From Polaromonas sp. (GTDB lineage: Bacteria; Pseudomonadota; Gammaproteobacteria; Burkholderiales; Burkholderiaceae_C): a DNA stretch of 53,537 nucleotides. This document shows, piece after piece, positions 43,714-51,767 of this stretch (positions are counted from its first letter, which is position 1; every line of letters starts with the position of its first letter). Below the pieces are notes generated by a model. It was given only the letters and a program-made list of their open reading frames with translations. It had not been told where the DNA came from and searched no databases. The stretch lies in assembly GCA_021737975.1 (NCBI GenBank), contig JAIPCZ010000013.1, positions 1 to 53,537 on the forward strand, given 5' to 3'. The translations under genes were made by a program, and so were the position numbers.

Positions 43714-44991
43714 TCACGCCACCAACAGCGTCCCGGGGCATTCCAGAAAGCCGCGCACTTGCTGGATGAATTCAGCAGCATGCATGCCGTCCACCACCCG
43801 GTGGTCGAATGAACTGGACAGGTTCATCATCTTGCGGGCCACCACCAGGCCGCCCCTGATCATGGGCCGCTCGACGATGCGGTTGGTGCCCACAATCGCC
43901 ACCTCGGGGTGGTTGATCACCGGGGTGCTGACAATGCCACCCAGGGCGCCCAGGCTGGTCAGCGTGATCGTCGAGCCACCCAGGTCTTCCCGTGTCGCCT
44001 TGCCGTTGCGCGCCGACTCGCTGACACGCAGCACGGCGGCCGCGCTGGCCCACAGGTCGAGCGTTTCGGCATGTCGGATCACAGGCACCATCAGGCCCCC
44101 GGCAGTTTGCGTGGCAAGGCCCAGGTGCACAGCGGAAAAGCGCGTCAATTGGTTGGCCTCGTCGTCAAAACGCGCGTTGACCTCGGGGTGGTCGCGCGCC
44201 GCCAGAACCATGGCGCGCATCAGGAAGGGCAGCAAGGTGAGGCGGCCGCGCGCGGCGCCATACTGGGCGTTCAGGCGCGCGCGCAGGTCTTCGAGCTCGG
44301 TGACGTCGATTTCCTCGACATAGGTGAAATGCGGGATGCGGCGCTTGGCCTCCTGCATTTTTTGCGCAATCTTGCGACGCAGGCCAATGACCGCAATGAC
44401 TTCTTCGGCCGTGCCTTGTGCGTAGCGCGGGTCACCGGCCACCTCCCCTGGGCTTGCGCCGCTGTGCTGCGCGTGGGTCTCGAGGTCGACCTGCGTGATG
44501 CGCCCGGCCGGGCCGGTCCCCTTGACACGCGCCAGATCGATGCCGAGTTCCCCGGCGCGCTGGCGCACGGCGGGCGCGGCGAGGGGCTTGTTGCTGAACG
44601 ATTGTGGGGCGGGTGCGGGTATGGATTCTGAATTTGTCATCCCGGACTCGATCCGGGATCCAGCAAGTCCTGGATCGCGGGTCGGAGCCCGCGCTGACAG
44701 GGCGTCCGTTGAGACCTCGTCGGGCCTCGTCGGTTCGTGGCTGGCGACATCTGCCACCTCGATGTGGATGATCTCGGTGCCCACGGCCACCACCTGGCCC
44801 ACGGCCGCGTCGAGTGACAGCACAACACCGGCCACATGCGACGGGATCTCGACGGTGGCCTTGTCGGTCATGACGTCGGCCAGGATCTGGTCCTCAGCCA
44901 CGCTGTCGCCCACCTGCACATGCCAGGCCACCAACTCGACCTCGGCAATGCCTTCGCCGATGTCGGGCATCTTGATGGTTTGTATTGCCAT
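43714..44991 (-). CDS. Branched-chain 2-oxoacid dehydrogenase E2 (dihydrolipoyl acyltransferase)
   Basis: E2 carries the acyl group from E1 to CoA. The 425-residue protein has one lipoyl domain with K44 in VMTDKATVEIP, a flexible linker, the peripheral-subunit binding domain (about 139-172; PAVRQRAGELGIDLARVKG, GRITQVDLE), and the catalytic domain ending FDHRVVDGMHAAEF. The linker residues about 98-119 (SARAPTRDPGLAGSRIES) come from a palindromic element at 44635-44699. The gene follows E1 beta with one base between. No E3 (lipoamide dehydrogenase) gene is in the window. Confidence 0.93.
   Translation of the reverse strand: MAIQTIKMPDIGEGIAEVELVAWHVQVGDSVAEDQILADVMTDKATVEIPSHVAGVVLSLDAAVGQVVAVGTEIIHIEVADVASHEPTRPDEVSTDALSARAPTRDPGLAGSRIESGMTNSESIPAPAPQSFSNKPLAAPAVRQRAGELGIDLARVKGTGPAGRITQVDLETHAQHSGASPGEVAGDPRYAQGTAEEVIAVIGLRRKIAQKMQEAKRRIPHFTYVEEIDVTELEDLRARLNAQYGAARGRLTLLPFLMRAMVLAARDHPEVNARFDDEANQLTRFSAVHLGLATQTAGGLMVPVIRHAETLDLWASAAAVLRVSESARNGKATREDLGGSTITLTSLGALGGIVSTPVINHPEVAIVGTNRIVERPMIRGGLVVARKMMNLSSSFDHRVVDGMHAAEFIQQVRGFLECPGTLLVA
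44635..44699. repeat. Palindromic element inserted in frame in the E2 gene
   Basis: The 65-base element begins TGTCA and ends TGACA. Inside are two stem-loops: ATCCCGG (44639-44645) with CCGGGAT (44653-44659), and CGCGGG (44676-44681) with CCCGCG (44688-44693). The pattern TGTCATCCCGGA with GGATCC is like dispersed repeats found in many proteobacterial genomes. It stays in frame and adds about 22 residues to the inter-domain linker. Confidence 0.8.
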
Positions 44992-44992
44992 G

Positions 44993-46021
44993 TCAGGCCT
45001 CCATCACGCGTTGCAGGGCGGCACCCAGGCGCGCCGGCCCCGGAAAATACGACCACTCCTGGGCGTGCGGGTAGGGTGTGTCCCAGCCCGTGACACGCTC
45101 GATGGGGGCTTCGAGCTGGTAGAAGCAATGTTCCTGGATCAGCGCGCTGAGCTCCGCACCCAGGCCGTTGGTGCGCGTGGCTTCGTGCACGATGACGCAG
45201 CGGCCTGTTTTCTTGACCGAAGTCACCAGGGTGTCGAGGTCCAGCGGCCACAGGCTTCGCAGGTCGATGATCTCGGCATCGACGCCGCTTTCCATCGCCG
45301 CGGCCTCGGCCACATGCACCATGGTACCGTAGGCGATCACGGTCACCGCCTGGCCGGGCCGGGTGATGCGCGCGTTGTCCAGGGGCACGGTGTAATAGCC
45401 CTCGGGTACCTCGCCGAGCGGATGTTTGCTCCAGGGCACCACCGGGCGCTCGTGGTGGCCGTCGAACGGGCCGTTGTAGAGCCGTTTGGGCTCCAGAAAA
45501 ATGACCGGATCGTTGTTTTCGATCGACGCGATCAGCAGGCCCTTGGCGTCATAGGGGTTGGACGGCATCACGGTGCGCAGGCCGCAGACCTGGGTGAACA
45601 TGGCCTCGGGGCTCTGGCTGTGGGTCTGGCCGCCGTAAATGCCGCCGCCGCAGGGCATACGGATGGTGATGGGGCAGGTGAAATCGCCCGCCGAGCGGTA
45701 GCGCAGTCGCGCCGCCTCGGACACGATCTGGTCGGTGGCCGGGTAAACGTAGTCGGCAAACTGGATTTCGACCACCGGCCGCAAGCCGTATGCGCCCATG
45801 CCGACCGCCGTGCCGACAATGCCGCCCTCGGAGATCGGGGCATCGAACACGCGTTGTTTGCCGTGTTTTTGCTGCAGGCCCTCGGTGCAGCGAAAGACGC
45901 CGCCAAAGTAGCCGACGTCCTGGCCATAGACGACCACATTGGGGTCGCGGGTCAGCATCACGTCCATGGCCGAACGCAGCGCCTGGATCATGGTCATGGG
46001 AGTGGTTTGCATGTCGTTCAT
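44993..46021 (-). CDS. Branched-chain 2-oxoacid dehydrogenase E1 beta
   Basis: This 342-residue thiamine-dependent subunit pairs with E1 alpha to decarboxylate branched-chain 2-oxoacids. Family signatures are MIQALRSAMDVMLTRDPNVVV, GQDVGYFGGVFRCTEGL, FADYVYPATDQIVSEAAR, RMPCGGGIYGGQTHSQSPEA and DLRSLWPLDLDTLVTSVKKTGR. It begins two bases after the E1 alpha stop and ends one base before the E2 ATG region, so the three genes form one operon. Confidence 0.94.
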   Translation of the reverse strand: MNDMQTTPMTMIQALRSAMDVMLTRDPNVVVYGQDVGYFGGVFRCTEGLQQKHGKQRVFDAPISEGGIVGTAVGMGAYGLRPVVEIQFADYVYPATDQIVSEAARLRYRSAGDFTCPITIRMPCGGGIYGGQTHSQSPEAMFTQVCGLRTVMPSNPYDAKGLLIASIENNDPVIFLEPKRLYNGPFDGHHERPVVPWSKHPLGEVPEGYYTVPLDNARITRPGQAVTVIAYGTMVHVAEAAAMESGVDAEIIDLRSLWPLDLDTLVTSVKKTGRCVIVHEATRTNGLGAELSALIQEHCFYQLEAPIERVTGWDTPYPHAQEWSYFPGPARLGAALQRVMEA

Positions 46022-46023
46022 GA

Positions 46024-47358
<1,335 letters not shown>

Positions 47359-47527
47359 TCAATCTGCCAAAAGTCGCGGGATCACCGTGTCGATTGACAT
47401 TGCCGCAAATCATAGCGCACTGCCACCGCACAACACCTGCGCGATTTGTGAGGATTTGCGCGCCATTGCCCACCTTGTAAAGAGTTCGCATTTAAGCTCA
47501 CGGCTTTTCAACCCATGGAGACCGACC

Positions 47528-48439
47528 GTGCTGAATCAGGATCAAACCCGGGACTTTGACGCCCTGCTGCCAGGCCAATCCACCGTGAACGGCGCCAGCC
47601 GTCGCACCGCCCTGAAAATGGCTTTGGGCGTTGGTTACGCCGCAGCGATCGGGCCGATCATGGCGCAGACCGCCATCAAGACCTCAAGTGAAGGCTTGAC
47701 GACGGGCGAGGCCTTTTATGACGTGGAGGGCTTTTCGGTGCCGGTCTTCTTCGCGGCGCCCCACGGCAAAAAAAATCTCCCGGTGGTTCTGGTAATCCAT
47801 GAAATTTTTGGTGTGCACGAGTACATCGCCGACACCTGCCGGCGCTTTGCCAAAGCCGGTTATCTGGCCGTTGCGCCTGAGCTGTTCGCACGCCAGGGCG
47901 ACCCCGGCAGCTACGGCGAAATGGCCAGACTGATCGACGAAGTGGTCTCCAAAGTGTCCGACGCGCAGGTGATGAAAGACCTGGACGGGGCCGTGGCCTG
48001 GGCCGGTGCCAACGGGGGCAACCTTAAAAAAGTGGGCATCACCGGTTTTTGCTGGGGCGGGCGCATCACCTGGCTATATTCCGAGCAAAGCAAAAACGTC
48101 AAGGCCGGCGTGGCCTGGTATGGCCGTCTGGTGGGCACGTCCACCGCGCTCACACCCAAGCACCCGCTTGACCTGGCGGCCGACCTCAAAGCGCCGGTGC
48201 TGGGCTTGTATGGCGGTGAGGACGACGGCATTCCGCTGACCACCCTCAACCAGATGAAAGACGCGCTGGCCGAGGCCGGTGCCAAGGGCAATGCCGCCGC
48301 CAAGGCCTCGGAGTTCATGGTCTACCAGGACGCGCCGCACGCGTTTCATGCCGACTACCGTCCGAGCTACCGCAAGGACGCCGCCGAAGACGGCTTCAAG
48401 CGTGCGCTGGCCTGGCTCAAGGACCACGGGGTATCCTGA
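47528..48439 (+). CDS. Dienelactone hydrolase family protein with Tat signal
   Basis: This 303-residue alpha/beta hydrolase starts at GTG 47528, seven bases after GGAG; no in-frame ATG fits. An N-terminal segment ASRRTALKMALGVGYAAAIG (from about residue 23) is a probable twin-arginine signal with cleavage near MAQ. The catalytic triad is visible: C175 in GFCWGG, Asp in GGEDDGIP, and His in DAPHAFHAD. Similar proteins hydrolyse dienelactone or other esters; an exported form acts in the periplasm and its substrate is unknown. Confidence 0.88.
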   Translation: MLNQDQTRDFDALLPGQSTVNGASRRTALKMALGVGYAAAIGPIMAQTAIKTSSEGLTTGEAFYDVEGFSVPVFFAAPHGKKNLPVVLVIHEIFGVHEYIADTCRRFAKAGYLAVAPELFARQGDPGSYGEMARLIDEVVSKVSDAQVMKDLDGAVAWAGANGGNLKKVGITGFCWGGRITWLYSEQSKNVKAGVAWYGRLVGTSTALTPKHPLDLAADLKAPVLGLYGGEDDGIPLTTLNQMKDALAEAGAKGNAAAKASEFMVYQDAPHAFHADYRPSYRKDAAEDGFKRALAWLKDHGVS

Positions 48440-48448
48440 AATCTTGCG

Positions 48449-48482
48449 GGTCAGACCACTCGCGTAGTGACGTGGTCTTACC
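48449..48482. repeat. Imperfect palindrome after the dienelactone-hydrolase gene
   Basis: GGTCAGACCAC (48449-48459) pairs with GTGGTCTTACC (48472-48482), ten of eleven positions, across 12 bases. It starts nine bases after the stop. There is no T run, so it may be a Rho-type or repeat-derived structure. Confidence 0.4.
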
Positions 48483-48785
48483 CCAACTGATTAAGACTGC
48501 GCGACCGGTCGGCTACGCTCACTGCACCAGTCGCCCAACTGCCGGCGTAAAGTGCTGCGCGGCCCAGCCCGGCCACTTCCACGGCAATGTGGAGAAGCGC
48601 GCCGCAGTCAAGTCAATCGTCTTACCGCCATTGCACATCCGCACGCAGAAGAGACCGCAGACGTTACCAAGATAAACAGCGCCCAATGAGTTTTGCCGGG
48701 CGTCTGTGTGGGGGGCTCAAACCCTGCATTCCAAACCGTCAGACTGTCCGCCTGTGATCGACCGGGTCAGCGGGTGAAGATCTGG

Positions 48786-48930
48786 GTCAAGACTTACAAA
48801 TCGTTGCAATTTTTGACAAGTTTCGGCAATATTTGTCAAGTTTTAAGTTATCCTAAGACTTGTAAGGTCTTTTGCAAGCACTCGTGCAGATTTTGACGAG
48901 CTATTTTTATGCAAAGCTTAATTTTTTCTT
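48786..48930 (+). promoter_or_regulatory. AT-rich region with repeated motifs upstream of the cytochrome genes
   Basis: TTGACAA (48813-48819) and TTGTCAA (48833-48839) form an inverted repeat with centres 20 bases apart. AAGACTT followed by two variable bases and AA occurs at about 48789 and 48855, and a third TTGACG lies at 48893. A small GCAC-TC-GTGC hairpin is near 48877-48886. The arrangement looks like multiple sites for a dimeric regulator, but no consensus promoter or named operator could be assigned. Confidence 0.4.
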
Positions 48931-48978
48931 AATGAGGTTAATCTGAATACCAGAGCATCCCTTGGTGCCGCACAGGCA

Positions 48979-49899
48979 TTGAGTCCAATCGAACATGATT
49001 TCCCTGACACGATCTTGGTGGGTGCGGATCGTCCTGAACCTGAATATGAATCGCAGTTTCGAAGCTCGCTGCCAACCGATGTGCTGGTCTACCTGGCGAT
49101 AGTTGCACTGCTTTTTGTGACTTGGAAGTTAAGCCAGATGGGTATTTTCGAGGCTGGCGACGATACGGGTTACTGGATCGGTGTGGCTGGCGGGGTGATG
49201 CTGCTCCTGCTGTTCAGCTACCCGCTACGCAAGCATTTCACCTTTGCCAGAAATTGGGGGCGGGTCAAGTGGTGGTTTCTGGTGCATATGCTGCTGGGCA
49301 TCGGCGGCCCGGTTTTGATTCTGTTGCATTCAACTTTTCGCGTGGGTTCACTCAATGCCGCAGTGGCGCTTTACAGCATGCTGTTGGTTGCGGCCAGCGG
49401 TGTGATTGGCCGGTTTATTTACGCCCGGGTCAACCGGGGTTTACACGGTGAAAAAGCCGAACTTAAAGACATTCAATCCAGAGCCGGATTGCAGCAGGAG
49501 GACGCCCGTTCCAGGCTGTCCTTTGCGCCGCGCGTTGAAGCCTGGCTCATGGCGTTTGAAAGGTCTGAATTGAAGGCCAAGGCGGGTTGGGTGACCTATT
49601 TTCGGCAAGTTTTTTGGTTGCCGATGCAGCAGTGGCTGCTCTATCGCCAGTGTGCCGCAGAGCTGCGCCAAGTTTTACAGGCGTTAGCCGATAAGGAAAA
49701 CTGGCATCAGAAGGACCTCGCGAAACGCAACAAGCACTCGAGAACGCTGGTGAGCCAGTACTTGTCTGCTGTCACCCGGGTCTCGCAATTCAGGGCTTAC
49801 GAGCGTTTGTTTTCTTTGTGGCATGTTGCGCACATACCTTTTGTTTATCTGATGGTTATCAGCGCTGTGGTGCACGTGTTTGCGGTGCACATTTATTGA
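48979..49899 (+). CDS. Predicted di-haem b membrane cytochrome of the cytochrome cluster
   Basis: This protein of about 306 residues has five hydrophobic helices (about 34-54, 65-84, 99-119, 125-148 and 283-303) with a long soluble loop (about 150-280). Helix 3 carries H103 and H117 and helix 5 carries H285 and H299; both pairs are spaced 14 residues, as in cytochrome b subunits that bind two haems across the membrane. It has no CXXCH and no resemblance I can name to NapC/CymA. The start is unsure: TTG 48979 lacks a good ribosome binding site, and a CTG at 48943 stands just after GAGG; no in-frame ATG fits. It precedes the 24-haem cytochrome by 16 bases and probably passes quinol electrons to it. 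Confidence 0.75.
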   Translation: MSPIEHDFPDTILVGADRPEPEYESQFRSSLPTDVLVYLAIVALLFVTWKLSQMGIFEAGDDTGYWIGVAGGVMLLLLFSYPLRKHFTFARNWGRVKWWFLVHMLLGIGGPVLILLHSTFRVGSLNAAVALYSMLLVAASGVIGRFIYARVNRGLHGEKAELKDIQSRAGLQQEDARSRLSFAPRVEAWLMAFERSELKAKAGWVTYFRQVFWLPMQQWLLYRQCAAELRQVLQALADKENWHQKDLAKRNKHSRTLVSQYLSAVTRVSQFRAYERLFSLWHVAHIPFVYLMVISAVVHVFAVHIY

Positions 49900-49915
49900 T
49901 GGGCCCCGTGGTCTG

Positions 49916-51742
49916 ATGCCATGCAAACCAACGCCCTTCATTCGACTTCGTCACGGCGTATTGTCTATATTGACAGTACTCGTGGGGTGCGTCGCCTCGT
50001 GGAGCGTCGCTGCGCAAGGGATCGAGTCAATACTGGCTCCGGGAAAGCTTATTCAGGGGCACGTCAAGCTCGAAGACGACTGCAAGCAGTGCCATATCAA
50101 GTTCGATCGCAAGGGGCAATCACGACTTTGTTCGGAATGTCACAAGCTGGTGGGTGCTGACATGAAGGCTAAAACGGGTTTTCACGGTACGCTAAAACCG
50201 CAAGCTTGCAGCACTTGCCATACCGATCACAAGGGTCGGGATGCACAAATAGCTGGCTTTGACAAAAAGAAGTTTGATCACACGCAAACAGATCTTCTGC
50301 TCCGTGACAAGCACAAGCCGTTGGCGTGCGACAAGTGTCACGAGAGCAGTAAAAAGTACCGTGACGCCGCGCTGACCTGTGACGGTTGCCATAAAAAAGA
50401 CGATTCCCACAAAGGTTCCCTGGGCCCCAAATGCGCCGATTGCCATACTGAAAAGAATTGGAAAGAAGCCAAGTTTGACCACGGCAAAACAAAATTTGCC
50501 CTCGAAGGCCAGCATCTGGATGCCAGATGCACAGACTGCCACAAGGGCAACAAGTACAAGGAAACGTCGCGCGCCTGTCTGAGTTGTCACAAAAAGGAGG
50601 ATGACAGCCACAAAGGGCACAAGGGTCAGTATGGTGAGAAATGTGAAACCTGTCATGGCGTGAATGCCTGGAAACCAAGCACCTTTAACCATGATGCGGA
50701 CACCAAATATGCGCTGCGTGGCAAGCACCAGACGACAAGCTGCGCCGCATGCCATAAAGAGCCACTGTACAAAACCAGACTGAGTCAGGATTGCCATGCC
50801 TGTCATGCCAAGGATGACAAACACAAAGATACCTTGGGGCGCGACTGTGTCAGCTGCCATAGCGAACGTAGCTGGAAAGAGCCGGCCCGGTTTGACCATG
50901 ACAAGAGCAGCTTTCCGTTGTTGGGCAAGCACGGTAAGGTGGAGTGCAAAGAGTGTCACAAGAGCCCCTTGTTCAAAGAGGCTCCCAAAGACTGTGTCAG
51001 TTGCCACAAAAAAGACGACAAACACAACAGCACCTTGGGTGACAAATGTTCTGAATGTCATGGTGAAGCGGACTGGAAAACGACCAAAGGGCGTTTCGTG
51101 CATGACAGGACACGTTTTCTGCTGCGCAATGCCCATGCCGAGACCAAAGTCAAGTGCACAGCATGTCATAAGGATTTGCAGAGCTACCGTCAGACGACTC
51201 TAGCTTGTTTTGGCTGTCACAAAAAAGATGACAAGCACGAAGGTCAGACGATTAAGTCATGCGAGTCGTGCCATAACGACAGCACCTGGAAGGTGAGCAA
51301 ATTCAACCACGCTTTGACGCGCTTGCCTTTGACGGGGCGCCATATCGTTGCGACTTGCAACAGTTGTCACTTGACACTGCGTTTCAAGGATGCCGCCAGT
51401 GATTGCTATTCATGCCACAAGAAAGAGGACAAACACAAGCAAAGCTTGGGTGTGCGTTGCGAGAGCTGTCATAACGCCAGATCCTGGGCGCTATGGGACT
51501 TCAACCATGACAAACGAACCCAATACGTGCTGAACGGTTCACACAGCAAAGTCAAGTGTGAGGGGTGTCACAAAGAGGTCGCGCCCAAAGGCAAAGATGC
51601 GGCGCCGGTGGGCAGCAGTTGCATTTCGTGCCATCAGACTGCGGATGTGCATGACGGGCAATTTGGGATGCGCTGCGAGCAGTGTCATGTGACTGAGAGT
51701 TGGAAGAAATTCCAACGTCGGTTAAGTGGTGGCTTGACTTAA
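49916..51742 (+). CDS. Secreted 24-haem c-type cytochrome
   Basis: This 608-residue protein (ATG 49916) has a signal peptide (MPCKPTPFIRLRHGVLSILT to SVAAQG) and then 24 CXXCH motifs. They form eight triplets: after the first, each triplet repeats every 67-71 residues as a segment like FDHxxTxFxLxGKH, CXXCH, then CXXCH-KKDDxHKG, then CXXCH and a Trp. Extra histidines in the FDH, GKH and DKHK segments can serve as distal ligands for bis-His haems. Base composition is more AT-rich than the neighbours and lysine is abundant. No lipobox is seen, so it is periplasmic or extracellular. There is no clear ribosome binding site; translation may be coupled to the upstream gene. A role in long-range electron transfer is inferred. 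Confidence 0.92.
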   Translation: MPCKPTPFIRLRHGVLSILTVLVGCVASWSVAAQGIESILAPGKLIQGHVKLEDDCKQCHIKFDRKGQSRLCSECHKLVGADMKAKTGFHGTLKPQACSTCHTDHKGRDAQIAGFDKKKFDHTQTDLLLRDKHKPLACDKCHESSKKYRDAALTCDGCHKKDDSHKGSLGPKCADCHTEKNWKEAKFDHGKTKFALEGQHLDARCTDCHKGNKYKETSRACLSCHKKEDDSHKGHKGQYGEKCETCHGVNAWKPSTFNHDADTKYALRGKHQTTSCAACHKEPLYKTRLSQDCHACHAKDDKHKDTLGRDCVSCHSERSWKEPARFDHDKSSFPLLGKHGKVECKECHKSPLFKEAPKDCVSCHKKDDKHNSTLGDKCSECHGEADWKTTKGRFVHDRTRFLLRNAHAETKVKCTACHKDLQSYRQTTLACFGCHKKDDKHEGQTIKSCESCHNDSTWKVSKFNHALTRLPLTGRHIVATCNSCHLTLRFKDAASDCYSCHKKEDKHKQSLGVRCESCHNARSWALWDFNHDKRTQYVLNGSHSKVKCEGCHKEVAPKGKDAAPVGSSCISCHQTADVHDGQFGMRCEQCHVTESWKKFQRRLSGGLT

Positions 51743-51767
51743 CCCTAAGAAGCAAAGAGGTACCATC

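Larger units (their letters stand above)
48440..48978. other. 539-base intergenic region without a convincing gene
   Basis: Short open frames exist (for example around 48472-48675 and 48693-48896) but I recognise no family, and they lack ribosome binding sites. The first 340 bases are G+C-rich and look like remnant sequence; the last 200 are AT-rich with repeated motifs listed separately. The change in base composition marks the edge of the cytochrome cluster. Confidence 0.6.

Noticed and set aside
48472-48896. Two short open frames in the gap before the cytochrome genes
   Set aside because: No ribosome binding site, no recognisable domain, and base composition changes within the region.
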